A stretch of DNA of 64,000 bases from Adiantum capillus-veneris (GCA_014529385.2 CM043958.1:76546669-76610668), one strand, 5' to 3'; shown: positions 23,896 through 35,335, numbered from the stretch's first letter. Numbers and translations: made by a program. Notes: a model not told the origin generated them from the sequence alone.

Positions 23896-24575
23896 CAATA
23901 CGGCAAGCTATAGAGCTTACCCACAACGCATATTAAAAACAACACAATGGCGATCCGTTCGTCAATACGGCAAGCCATAAAGCTTACCCACAACACATAT
24001 GCATTGTGGGCAAGCTCTATGGCTTTCCGTATTGCCAATGGCTCGCCATTGTGTTGTTTTTATGTCCGCGAGCGGATTTCAAGTCCTAAAATAGCACCAT
24101 GGCAAGCCGTTTGGCAATACGACAAGCCATAGATCTTGCTTACAATGCATATGCATTGTGGGCAAGCTTTATGGCTTGTTGTATTGCCAAATGGCTCGCC
24201 ATGGTGTTATCTATATGTTTGCGAGCGATTTTCAAGTACTAAAATTATGTCGTACCCCTAAAAACAACACAATGGCGATCTGTTTGGCAATACGGCAAGC
24301 CATAAAGCTTGCCCACAAGGCGTATGCATTGTGGGCAAGCTCTATGGCTTGCCATATTGTCAACGGCTGCCAAATGGCTCGCCATGGTGTTGTCTATATG
24401 TCTACGAGCGATTTTCAGGCCATAAAATCGCTTCGCAACTCTAAAAACAACACAATGGTGAGCCGTTTGCCAAATTGGCAAGCCGTTGAGCTTGCCCACA
24501 TCGCATATGCATTGTGGGTAAGATTTACGTCTTGTCGTTTTGCTAAACGCCTCACCATTGTGTTGTTTTTATGTT
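23896..24575. repeat. Array of four long palindromes
   Basis: Four units each centre on a CATATG-like core (centres near 24000, 24150, 24323 and 24506) and fold over about 60 bases per arm. The shared arm contains GGCAATACGGCAAGCC, then CATAAAGCTTGCCCACAA-type sequence, and its complement. The unit at 24091-24210 has arms matching at roughly 53 of 60 positions by eye. A partial fifth arm precedes them at 23896-23935. The outer parts read ACAACACAATGGCGA and its complement. Each transcript would form a strong hairpin. Confidence 0.88.
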
Positions 24576-24679
24576 AGGTTAGGTTATGTTAGGTTTAGGT
24601 TATATGTTAGGTGAGATTATAGGTTAGGTTAGAACTATCAACGGCATAATAGTTGAGAAAATACAAACTAACTTCGAAT

Positions 24680-25215
24680 ATGACGCGTGTACTTCTAAAA
24701 ACGCAATCGGACTTCGAAGTGACTCGTGTACTTCTAAAAACGCAAATGGACTTCGGTTAGGTTAGGTTAAAGGTTAGGTAGATGTTATAAGATAGGTTAC
24801 ATTAAGTTAGGTTAGGTATAGGTTTTACATAAGTTAGATTATATTATAGGTTAGGCATAATGATTATAGGTTAGGTAGGTTAGATCTAGCGTCAAATTAA
24901 TAGTAGTAAAAATGCAATCGGACTTTGAAGATGACTCGTGTACTTCTAAAAACGCAAACCGACTTTGGTTAGGTTAGGTTATAGGTTAGGTAGATTTTAA
25001 AAGTTAGGTTATATACATTAAGTTAAGTTAGGTATAGGTTTTACGTTAGGTTAGATTATAGGTTACTCATAACGATTATAGTTAGATTAAAGCTATCGTC
25101 AAATTAATAGTAGAAAAAACGCAATCAACTTCGAAGATGACTTGTGTACTTCTAAAAACGCAAACGGGACTTCGATTAGGTTAGGTTATAAGTTAGGTTA
25201 GGGTTATGTTATAGA
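24680..25215. repeat. ~215-bp minisatellite
   Basis: The block CGCAATCGGACTTCGAA...GACTCGTGTACTTCTAAAAACGCAAA is followed by a GGTTA-rich tract and recurs at about 24690, 24908 and 25120, a spacing near 215 bases. It has no coding potential. Confidence 0.75.
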
Positions 25216-25260
25216 TTAGGTTAGGTTAGAGCTAGCGCCAAATTAATAGTAGAGAAAACG

Positions 25261-25610
25261 CAATCGGACTTCAAAAGTGCACACAGATTGAAAGAACCCT
25301 AATATATAGTCATTGACCAATAAAGACGAGATTATTACCCTGTGGTCCTAATCTCCGTGCACCTCTAGACCGAGGTGTGCAGGAATCGGGCCTTGCTAGA
25401 GAATGTGAGGTTGTTAGAGTTAGCAGAAAATAGTTGAAAAAATGCAATCGGACTTCAAAAGTGCACACAGACTTCAAGAACTTTAATATATAGTCATTGA
25501 CCAATAAAGACGAGATTATTATCCTGTGGTCCTAATCTCCGTGCACCTCTAGACCGAGGTGTGCGGGGATCGGGCCTGGCTATAGAATGTGAGGTTGTTA
25601 AAGCTTGTAG
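25261..25610. repeat. 184-bp tandem duplication
   Basis: Two copies begin at 25261 and 25445 with CAATCGGACTTC and share CATTGACCAATAAAGACGAG (25311 and 25495) and a CACCTCTAGACCGAGGTGTGC inverted motif. They differ at scattered positions. The pair follows directly after the 215-bp minisatellite and shares its 'caatcggactt' start. Confidence 0.85.
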
Positions 25611-25659
25611 TTATAACAACTAGAGTGTTTTAATTATTTGCTGCATCATTGGTAGATAA

Positions 25660-26640
25660 AGTATTGACGATAGGATGGCGTGTCCTTGTGCGCATTGCAA
25701 GCATCAGATCTTTCAAAAGAGAAAAATTTACGACCAACACATACGCAATCACGATCTCTTTTCGATAGAGCAAGTACCGTAGACCTGTGTTATCGATCTC
25801 ATGGTCTAGAGATTGAAGGTCAAAGTTCGCAAGTAGATATTGCTCCAACTTCATCCTAGAGAAGACGATTTTCAAACGAGCAGCCATCGACTGAGTCCTC
25901 CCAACCAATACCTGAAGAGGCATTTTAAGAAGTAGAGATGGAGCAGATGTTGGACACGTTCTTTGACATGGATTCCAACATAGAAGGCGGATAGGGTGGA
26001 AAAGGAAATGCGACAGAGGATTCGACAGCTTTGTACGATTCAGTTTGGTCATACTGTGATGGAGATTTGGGAAAATCTCGACCTTGAGAGAAAGAATTAC
26101 ATTGTCGATGCCATTCAGAGAGAGTACAGGCCGGCAGAGGGGTACGAGTAGGTCTTGAACGCCTGGATTTTGAGTGTGGCGAGGTCCACAATGTCACACC
26201 GTCAGTCAGAGCCTAGAGCCCAGAGACAAGTTCAATGACGGTGATCCTAAGCCAGCATGGTTGGACGCAGAGGAGTGGATTGGGATTGCATGAGAGACAC
26301 AAGACAATTCCAATAGATTTCAGCAGCAGAGAGATGCAGCCAGAGCACGTTTGGAGTCTGCTGGAGCGTCACATCTTGGGAGTGGAGGCTACGATACGCT
26401 TTGACATGAGTTTGTAAGTATCATACGTATGCTTTAAATTATTGATAGTATATATGCTATTTGAAGATTTATCTAATGATTAAACCATAATTTTGCAGGA
26501 AGTTGCCGTGAAGCGCCTTCCGACACGCCAAGAGGAGAAGTATGGGTACAAGCATGGACTTGTGGCTCTTTTGACCTAGCTGGAGGAGGATGGAGAGGAC
26601 GTCGATTGGGAGGCATTACCATGAGGTCTTCTCACTCAGT
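25660..26640 (+). pseudogene. CACTA transposase-associated remnant
   Basis: An in-frame piece at 25675-25782 reads MACPCAHCKHQIFQKRKIYD and on to a stop after 35 residues. Its CPCxxCKN-like start and following H...H pattern resemble the transposase-associated zinc-binding domain found at the N-terminus of plant CACTA (TNPD) transposases. Downstream, 26070-26410 reads as an eroded helical region (DAIQREYRPAEGYE, PKPAWLDAEEW-like after a frame change, ARLESAGASHLGSGGYDTL), a possible GT at 26413 and a matching AG at 26499 precede EVAVKRLPTRQEEKYGYKHG. The catalytic transposase domain is absent. Confidence is moderate because only one domain is recognisable. Confidence 0.5.
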
Positions 26641-26659
26641 GACCTCTTGCATATGTACA

Positions 26660-27010
26660 GTTTTGTAGTACTTATGTTTATGGTTTATGGTTATGTTTAT
26701 GGTATGGCTAAGGTTTGACAGTCAACTTATGTTTACGGTTTATGGTTATGGTTATGGTTATGGTTGTGGCTGTGCAAGGTTATGGTTATGGTTGTGCAAG
26801 GTTATGGTTGTGGTTTTGGTTCAGGTGATGGTTGTGGTTTTGCTATGATGGTATAGAAATCGTGCTATGGTTATGGTTATGGTTTTGGTTCAGGTGATGG
26901 TTATGGTTTTGCTATCATGGTATAGCAATCATGTGATGGTTATGGTTATGGTTATGGTATAACAAGAAAGTTATGGTAATGGTAATGGTTATGGTATGGC
27001 ACACAGGTTA
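26660..27010 (+). repeat. (GGTTAT)n-like low-complexity tract
   Basis: TTATGG and TTGTGG hexamers dominate 26670-27010, broken by longer imperfect repeats such as GGTTCAGGTGATGGTT at 26817 and 26888. Non-coding. Confidence 0.85.
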
Positions 27011-27501
27011 TGTTTATGGTTTTACAGTTTTTGACTCATGTTTTAATCATGTTAAGAATTTATGTTATTCTTACAATTTTGCTAATTGCCATACACTCGC
27101 TCTTTAGCGTTAGCTTGTAGGTGGAGTGTGGTTGCTTGTGCACTCTTCCTTTGGGCAAAGAGGGCTGTTTTCTTTTGCTACAGTACATGCAGCATTAGTT
27201 CCCAACCCTCTGTACCCAAAAAAAAAAATTGCAAGTTTTGGTCGTCGGTACAGGTTACGGTATGACAGTCGGTAGGGGTCACGGAATAGGCGTCGAAATT
27301 TAATATATTAATATCGGTGCTTATTCCATTGATTATTCTGACGCTTGTTTATAGGCCTATTCCGACGCCTACCACACCGATAGTTATACCGACGCTACGA
27401 TACCGGCGTCTCTTCCGAACCTTATTTCAATGATTTTTAGTTTAAAATTTAGTGCTATTTCGTCGGTACCTGCATCGACTTCTGTGTGACCTCTAGTAGT
27501 G

Positions 27502-29741
27502 TGGGGCTACTAGCTTAGCTTGATTTGCATAAAGCTTTGCCCATAAGCTCGAGTGCTTAAAGTGCAATCTCATTGGAGGAGTGCTTTTGATGCTCAATGT
27601 TTCTTTCAAGCTCTTTGCTCATTTTTGAGACTTTGGCAAGTGCTATCGACTCCTTTTCACCTATCAATGTCTCTTCTGATTTGTGCCTTTCAAAATCCAT
27701 CTATAGAGACTTGACCATGGCATGGGTAGAAGCTTTCTTCTCTTTCCGAATCGATAGTTCAGCTTGGTTTGATTCCCTTCTTTTGAGCTACCAATGTCTC
27801 TTTTGATTTAATCCTTTCAAAATCCATCTACAGAGACTCAATCATGGCATGGGTAGAAGCTCTTTCTAGATTGATAGTCGATCTTGGCTTGACTCCCTCA
27901 TCCTCTCCATGTGGTCAAGCACTTCAGTTGTCTTGTTTCTTGTAGTTGCCTCCTTATCTTATAAAGCTTGAATAGCTTCATGTTGGCTCTTCTCAAGCTC
28001 AACCTTAAGTCATTCAAGAGATGCAAGGAGAGAAACATCCTCCACACTTGCTTTGGCAAGATTTTCTTTGGCTTCTTCCAATTGTCTACATGTTTTGGTA
28101 AGTAAATCCTAGGCAATTGATTCAAAATTCTCTGATTTTATTGCTTCCACCCTCACCGTTTCCATATCTTCTTTTGTATGGCCTTATGCTCAGCCTCTTT
28201 CATAGTTGCTAACTCTTTCTGGAGGGCTTCCAAAGAGAAATTAGTGAGGAAATCATTCATCTCTTGGTCATTATGCTATACATCTTCCACTTTAAAATCT
28301 TTGATGTTGAACTTAACACTTTCATACTTGAGAGATTAAATTGTATTTTTGTTAATTTCTACAACAACAAGAGGCTGCAATGTTTTCTTCTGTATTGTTG
28401 AATTAAGAGTACCTCAATTTTGAGAAGACTACTTTCCATGGACTCTAGGAGCTTAGCAATCAAGTCATCCATCCTAGGTGTTGTGCAATCGCTCAACAAA
28501 GTGGATCCCTTTGTTATCAAAATCTCTACTAAGAGCTCCTCAATCTGCCTTGTTGTTGACTTTGGTGCACTCATGGCCTCTCCAACTAGCCTAACTACCT
28601 CATCTTTAGCCTCCACAAAAACCATAAGCTCATGTTACAAGCTCTCCATAGCATGGTTATCGGTTTGTACCTCCATAAGTGTCAACTCATACCACAACTT
28701 CATAGCATCCAGTTCTACTTGTGAGCCCTCCTTTTCAAGGAAAATTGCATTGTGCTTCTCCACATAATGCACTTTGTCATTCTTACAAGCACCATTCACG
28801 TACCCCACTGAGCTTCATTATCAATTTGTGAACATTTCTCTTAGCTTGAGTCAAATCCTACATCAAATTGGACATGGATCTCTCTTTATCAATATAGCAA
28901 GCTACTTCTTCCCCTTGCTATGATAATCTTGTCCATCTATAACTCTTTCCATCATTGTCTTCTTCTGCTATGAAATAGTATAACTTCTTTTGAGAATTAT
29001 CTTCCACTTATTTTTAGGCGCTATTCCGGGAGGATTCTTGCCTCTAGAATCTAAACTCATTGTCCTAGGAGTAGGGGGTGGTAATTTGCTAGAGAAGTTT
29101 GTATGGGAAAATTTTTAGAGCAGTGATCCCCCATAAGCCCCGCCCCATAAAGGGAGTTTGAATTATAGGGCCTTCATTCACTTAGGGGGTTGGAGGCCCA
29201 TATCCCTTTTAGCCAGTCATCCATCTTCCAAGGAGTACACTAGCGTTGCAGCCTGCCCACTCACCTCACTCTCAAACCTTCCTCCTGGAAATCCTATTGC
29301 GTTGAAGCTCTCGGGCAGCCTTGAGTGGCAGAGCTACCAAAACACCCTAGCAGTACTAATTTAGGGATAAATAAATAAAGGAACTTTTTTTTAATAGAAT
29401 TCCCAACAACAGGTTAAGTTTCCATATGGGGCATCAGTGTATTGTTTCCACTAAGAAATGGTAGGAACAAACTAAAAAAATTGAGTAGAATTTATTTGAG
29501 TATGGGTTATGGCTTGCATCTTTGAGCCTGGAGAAGAGTGATCGGTGTGAAAATTATATTATACTTGCTCCAGCTAAAAATTCCTTCCAAAAATTGTTGA
29601 TAAAGCGAGGTTTTAATTATGAAAAAGCAGGTGAGTTTTTGTTTTTTTCACCACACAATTCTTGACAAAGGGAGGAAAAATCTGCAACCACACCTGCATC
29701 CTCAACCATTGATCTTATCAACCTATCATGACTGCAGAAGC

Positions 29742-29742
<1 letters not shown>
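27502..29742 (-). pseudogene. Unidentified degenerate ORF with coiled-coil character
   Basis: Minus-strand frames across 27590-28770 read as heptad-rich, Glu/Leu/Lys-rich peptide with frequent stops, the longest being 28359-28625 (VEAKDEVVRLVGEAM, IEELLVEILITKG, MDDLIAKLLESMESSL). Two related blocks at 27645-27720 and 27785-27860 (CTTTCAAAATCCATCTA...GACT) indicate an internal duplication. I do not recognise a family; gag-like coiled coils or a cytoskeletal protein would both fit. The remainder to 29742 shows only short ORFs. Confidence 0.3.

Positions 29743-29838
<96 letters not shown>
29743..29838 (+). repeat. (CT)n microsatellite
   Basis: An uninterrupted CT array of about 96 bases. The ORF that crosses it is a repeat artefact. 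Confidence 0.97.
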
Positions 29839-29840
<2 letters not shown>

Positions 29841-29869
29841 GCGTGTGAATAACAAATAATTAAAAAATC

Positions 29870-30600
29870 AATGTCCGACTCCCGCTGCCATAATTGAACA
29901 ACTAATTGGCTGCCTGGTCTCGCTCTCTTGCAGCTGTGCCAGCTGACCCGAGGCTAGACCCGAGGCTACCCCTATCAGTGCACAGATTTTATTGGCATCG
30001 TTGATTGTGGGGAAAGGATCAGGGGGGCAACAGAGAAGAATGGGTAGGGGTACGAAATCATCTTTAGGCTGCTCATTGAGATCCGCCATTGATCACTGTA
30101 AGAAGCCAAAGGCACCAACAACCACAACACCCTACTAGTTTGTTGCTGCAACCAGTCCGCGCTGGTGCAGCTACAAGAGAACGAGACCATGATAGCCTTA
30201 TAGCCAGCGCGGACTGGTTGCAACAGCAAACTAATATATGGCTATCATGGTCTGCTCTCTTGCAGCTACGTTGGTTGACCCGAGGCTACCCCTGCTGCCT
30301 ACTCTTGCTCTCTTGCAGCTGTGCCAACTGACCTGAGGCTACCCCTATCAGGGCACAAATTTCATTTGCATGGTTGACCGCGGGGAAAGGATCAGAGGCG
30401 GCAATAGACAAGGATGGGCAGGGGTACGCCATCATCTTTGGTCTTCTCTTTGAGAGCACATGTTGCCATTGATCACTGTAAGAAGATGGAGGAACCGACA
30501 ACCACAACAACCTACTAGTTTGTTGCCGCAACCAGTCCGTGCCGCGCGGACTGGTTGCAACAACAAACTAGTATAAGGCTATCATGGTTGCTGGTGCACC
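29870..30600. repeat. 385-bp duplication with interleaved inverted repeats
   Basis: Blocks beginning CAGCTGTGCCA at 29931 and 30316 are copies, sharing GGGGAAAGGATCAG and CCATTGATCACTGTAAGAAG and ending at the palindrome CTAGTTTGTTG...CCAGTCCG. In copy 2 this forms a hairpin with 27-bp arms (30513-30539 with 30547-30573, 25 of 27 paired). In copy 1 arms 30133-30165 and 30204-30236 pair at 30 of 33 positions, and the intervening sequence pairs with 30237-30270. A weaker third hairpin is at 30880-30945. A short minus ORF (MADLNEQPKDDFVPLP, 30089 downward) is repeated in degraded form near 30460; its family is unknown. Confidence 0.8.
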
Positions 30601-30639
30601 GGTGGTGCTAGAAGGAAACATTTTGTGTTTTTTTTTTGC

Positions 30640-32920
30640 ATTATTAACTGATTAGCTTTTGTAGACACAATATCAAGTGCAAAAGGAGAGAAAAAAACCT
30701 CTCTGAAGTGCACCTTTTTCTTGATAGGATGCTTTTTGAAGCAATGTGACTCATATATGGCATAAGCTGTGAACCCTGGTGTAGCAACTGCCTACATGCA
30801 GATATTATGTGCCCCGCCAATCAAACGTTGCAATAATCCAAAGTCGTGTACTTTGCCAGAGGCACCACCAGGCGCATCAGCCTACTAGATGTTGTTGCAA
30901 CCAGCCCGCGCCGGTGCGGACTCGTTGGAGCAACAAACTAGTAAGCTATCATGGTTGATGATAGGGCTCGAAGGAAACCAATGATTTTTATTTATTTTTT
31001 TGCATTTTGATATTGATAAGCTTCTATCTATATGATATCAAGCGTAAAAGGCGAGAAAAAAACCTCACGACACTCACAATATGTCGGGAGGATGTTTTTT
31101 TCTCACCTTTTGCACAACGTCCCCGACATTGACAGTACGTGAGAGGGGTTATTTTAATTTCCACATCAAGAGGGGTTTCTTTCTAATTCCACATCCAACT
31201 ACTGAGATCTGATGACATGGCAAGAGGAGGTTTATTTTCCCCCATTGCATCGAAAAATGGTTTGGACAGCTGTTTGGCAATGACGACATGTCGAGAGGGT
31301 TTTTTTTCCACCCTCTTCACTTGATATTGTTTAGATAAAGATTAGTAATGTACTTTTCCTTCTGCCATGGAATGGTTTCAATCATCGTCCTCCATCACTA
31401 ACGGCACGCCAGGGGGGAAGGGGGTTCACCCTTTTCATTTCATTTTGCAAATGAACAATTATATGATTCAAGAGAGTATGGTATTATGAATTTGATTGTA
31501 ATGGGACATTATCTTTGTTTGGATTCAGTTTATCTATATTTTAAACTCATTCAGTTTATTTTCTCAAAGTTAATTTTAGTCTATGAAAATACAAAAAGAA
31601 TTAATTCTTGTATTATGTTTATTGGAATGTTTTCACTTTATTTGAAAATTAATTGTAGTCTTGCAATTGGAAAAGGCTCCTGAAGAGGGAGACCATCTAT
31701 TATTGCTCATACACTCTATTGTGATCAATTGAGTTCAGTGTCAGTCAGAGAGGACTACGATGATACCAATCTTCATGGTGATGAGAGCCACAATACATGC
31801 ATTGGGTTAGGGGCATTTAATGATGTAGATCCTCATTTAGCTAGGCAATAAGCTTCCATGTAGTTAGTTCCATTCCATATTGCACCTTAGGTGGGGCTAT
31901 TTCAAATGACATGAATGACAGTCACTTGCAAATTGGCAAGGAAGAGGACATTCTTAAAACAACAAGGGTGTATGGCTCATTCCATATGCATGAGTATGTT
32001 GTTTGAAGTCTGATATTTCAGGTCCGAAGCCTACATTTTCTAGAGAGGGTTACATGAAGGAAAAAGTGGGCCTTTATAATCTCCATGTGAACATCCAAAA
32101 CTTAGATGCCATTAGTGACATGTAATAATTGTCATTTTAAAGTGATTTTGTGGACTATATCATGATTTTGGTTGAATTGTTTTAAGGTTTTCTTTTGTGT
32201 GGTTTATTATTGAGCATAGATCATATCATTGATACATGGGACCCTCTATGGAAAGATAGAAATAGAGAGTACAAAGAGAAAGCTTCTCAGTCCCAGTTAG
32301 AATCACTATTGGGAAAATTGGTTTATGTATGGGCATGAAATCATACGACTATCGCGTAGCAAGCAGTTGTATCCACAAGCATGCATCATATCCCGCAGTG
32401 GGAGCTTGAGCATTGTCCATGGTGGATCAACATGGATAGAGGATATGTCCTTGCTAGGTAGAGAGAGCTACACGCTATCTAGATGGGGGGACCACCCTTT
32501 GTAGACCTTCCACCACGCACAATCATAGATGTCCAGCATGACTTTGGACCACCAACCTAGCAATGGAGTAGCGATAGGCCTCAAAGAGGGCATCTCTTTA
32601 TAGACAACGAATGTGCTTCAAATTAATTTATTTTTGTTGTTGATCCAAGCATATGTTTTGTAATGTGCTAGAAATCTATGTCTCTCTGTAACTCTTGCAG
32701 ACTTTATTGTCTTTATCTATGTCTCCCTCATATAAGCAGTAGTTTCAACTATAAGATGAGTTTCTTTTGTGAGCATAAATTGTTTTTCGCAACCAAAATA
32801 TAGTGTGTAAATAACCATTTTAGTTTCAAATTTGTCTGACTAGTAGTGACATTTCTAAAGAGACTCGCTTATTTATTTTGTTGTTTGAAAATACTTGCTT
32901 GCTATCTCTATAACCCCAGC
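30640..32920. other. Gene-free interval
   Basis: AT-rich sequence with no recognisable gene. Related blocks (ATATCAAG.G.AAAAGG.GAGAAAAAAACC) at 30668 and 31026 suggest an old duplication. I see no RNA gene. Confidence 0.4.
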
Positions 32921-33652
32921 TTGTCAACCCCAGCTTGTCACACAAGTCACAATTCAAGAAAGCGGTTTTAATATCCAATTTATGTGCATTCCATCCAAAA
33001 TAAGCTACTAATGCACAAATGAAATGAACATTAGTCGTACAAAGAGTGGGAGAAAAAGTTACTTTATAATCAATGCCCTTTTGTTGAACGTAACCTTTTG
33101 CATCAAGCCTTGTCTTTTAGCAATCAATACTACCATCTAGCTTATGTTTCAGCTTATAAATCCACTTTGTACCAATGGCCTTCTTGACAAAAGGCAATTC
33201 ACATAAAGACCAAGTATCTTTCTTCACAAGTGCATCAAATTCATCTTGCATAGTAGCCATCAAATTCTTAAAAAAAATTGCTTCATCAAACGTAAGAGGT
33301 TCATCCTCCTCGCACATACTTGACACAGCCAAAGCATAACAATCTGATGCACAAGAAGCATTATGAGAACCAAACAAGTAAGACTAAACAAAGGTGCATG
33401 AAATTTACTATCACGCAAAGTATGCACTAACCATCTTGGCATACCTCTAGCTTCCTCCTTTTCAACATTTTCCTCAACAAGTGCATCATTTACATCTGCA
33501 TTAGCAATAGGGTGATCTAAGACATCACTTGAAACCTATAAAGACTAAATATTTACCTCATTTAGACTTACATTTGTATTCCCTCCATTGAAAAGAGGCA
33601 ACAAGGTATAAAAATTGTTTGTGAGTGTGCAGTTGTCTCTTTAGAACAAGGA

Positions 33653-33949
33653 CTAAACTTCATCTTCCACAAAGAAAACATCTCAAGAAGCAAGATACAA
33701 TTTGACTGTCAATGATATGACATGTAACCCTTGCTTTCAACACTATAAGGGCTAAACTTCATCTTCCACAAAGACAAAATCTCAAGAAGCAAGATACAAT
33801 TTGACTGTTGATGATATTACATGTAACCCTTGCTTTCAACACTATAAGGGCTAAACTTCATGTTCCACAAAGACAACATCTTGAGAAGAAAGATACAATT
33901 TGATTGTCGATGATATGACCTATAACCCTTTCTTTCAACACTATAACCA
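33653..33949 (-). repeat. Three 99-bp tandem repeats inside Copia B
   Basis: Units begin CTAAACTTCAT at 33653, 33752 and 33851, an exact 99-base period. The length is a multiple of three, so the repeat adds 33 residues per unit without shifting frame. Each encodes the GY(S)..SKGY..YH segment that follows integrase in Copia elements. Confidence 0.92.
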
Positions 33950-34293
33950 CCAAAGATGCATTTGATAGCCTTATCATCCAATTTCCTACATTGTTATTGT
34001 GGCACTAGATCATAAACTAAGCAACTAAAAACACACAAGTGACCAATAGATGGCTTCTTATCATGCCATGCCTCATATGAAGTCATAAACTGCAAAGCTT
34101 TGGTGGGACAGCCTCTAGACAAAAAGAATGCACCAAAGCTTGGAGTTTCACCATACATTGTGCCATCACTAGAAGTGGCCTATTTTTCCTTTCATTCAAC
34201 AACACCATTTTGTTGAGTTGTATAAAGCATTGTACATTGGCGTTTAATCCCATGACCATCCAAAAATGCTCAAATTCATTTGACATATACCTA

Positions 34294-34318
34294 CCCCCCC
34301 CCCCCCCCCCCCCCCCCC
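34294..34318. repeat. Poly-C run of about 25 bases
   Basis: The run lies within Copia B integrase, where the minus strand encodes the Gly-Gly of the SDxGGEY-like motif. It is expanded compared with the same motif in Copia C (SDRGGN at about 38440). Confidence 0.9.
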
Positions 34319-34345
34319 AAATCAGAATGGAGGGTGCCCACAATA

Positions 34346-35335
34346 CAATTGGATATTTTTAGTAAAGTCCAAAGACAATGTGAAGCACATAAACTCTTTG
34401 TACTTGGCCTTAAGTGGACATACCCATGTGTGTCATGAGTAATCATGCTCTTCTTGCTTGCATTACCTTAAAAATCCCTTTTATATCCAAATATAGAGAG
34501 AGAAATAAAAATGAAGGAGATTAGATAGCCAAGCATTCCAGAAACATGTTTGATTAACCAAAACTTATTTTCAATCAATCTCCTCCGAGGAGTCTCCTTC
34601 TTGTCTTTTATACACAGAATAGCCCCCAAAATGTAACTTCTGATTTGCTTCTCTGATGAAGATTTTGATCGTACCGTTGACTTTGAAAGGGGGGCAAAAC
34701 TTTTGACAAATGCTTGTTGGAAGCTCTCTTGGATGGATCCTTCTCTTTTTATGTCTGGAGTGCTATTTGCAAGTCGCAATCGCAAAAGACACAAACTCGT
34801 GAGTCTCTTATACTTCTCCAAAAGTGGTTTTTTTTGTAAACGCTAAATTAGATCAAATTATTTTTTGATTTACATGGAGCTCTAAATCTAGAAGTGTCAA
34901 TTGCTTTTTCAAGAGATAATGAATAGCTATATATATGTGTGTCCAGAAACTACAAAAATACACTAAAATTGTTCCTAAGAATTCCTATTTTAGCTACATT
35001 GTAAAAAGTGACTAAATGAAACCTTACTTCCACATTCATAAGAAGTCAAATAAAACATTCTTTGGTTTTTTCTATCATGACCACGTAGCAACACGAGAGC
35101 GACTTCAGTGTTTTTGAGAATGGGACCTTTTCATAGTACAATCGAGAGAGTGAGCCCTACTGAGGTTACCTTGAGGAGACACTTCCACCACAAACAAATA
35201 CTTTGTAGACCTTACACTATTTTTAGAGCTCCAGGAAAGAGAAGACTCCAGCCAAGCATAGTTTATTTTATGGACTTACGTAGATTTGAGGATTCGGGAG
35301 GTGGGATGATAGGCTCGTTTAGGTTCCTATGAAAA
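34346..35335. other. Gene-free interval
   Basis: A minus ORF of 117 codons (34468-34821) has no recognised domain: it is basic, with a hydrophobic C-terminus (YLISFIFISLSIFGY). No start context or homology supports it as a gene. The rest shows nothing recognisable. Confidence 0.35.

Larger units (their letters stand above)
22871..27501. mobile_element. CACTA-like (En/Spm) DNA transposon, degenerate
   Basis: The left end CACTACAAGAGGTCACTTGA is matched by the complement of the right end, CACTACTAGAGGTCACACAG (27482-27501). Flanking trinucleotides are TCG and TGG, a one-base mismatch to the 3-bp duplication expected for this superfamily. Both ends carry a clustered subterminal motif of the type ATTCCGACGCC (around 22990-23080 left, 27350-27420 right), a hallmark of CACTA elements. 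Inside are a transposase-associated-domain remnant, tandem minisatellites and a palindrome array. At 4.6 kb without an intact transposase it would be non-autonomous. Confidence 0.75.
32925..34345 (-). pseudogene. Copia B integrase-RT fragment
   Basis: Minus strand, from high to low coordinates: integrase around 34083-34343 (RYMSNEFEHFWMVMG), with a G run in place of the catalytic D-N-G-G region; a linker carrying three 99-bp repeats; the pre-RT region (ASCASDCYALAVSSMCEEDE) and RT start at 33117-33377 (DTWSLCELPFVKKAIGTKWI); and a piece ending HKLDIKTAFLN near 32930. It matches Copia C (40275-40610) block by block. RT palm and RNase H are missing at the low-coordinate side, where a 14-bp direct duplication (AACCCCAGCTTGTC twice, about 32911-32938) marks the break. 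Confidence 0.8.

Noticed and set aside
23896-24575. CRISPR-like array (regular repeats)
   Set aside because: Units are palindromes of ~120 bp with uneven spacing and no unique spacers, in a plant genome.
24158-24577. 139-codon ORF in the palindrome array
   Set aside because: It reads through the repeated palindromes on both strands and has repeat-derived composition.
23279-25240. Telomeric DNA from TTTAGGG and TTAGG-like repeats
   Set aside because: Only about two and a half TTTAGGG units occur, and the GGTTA-like tracts are irregular and interspersed with other repeats; this is internal low-complexity sequence in a transposon.
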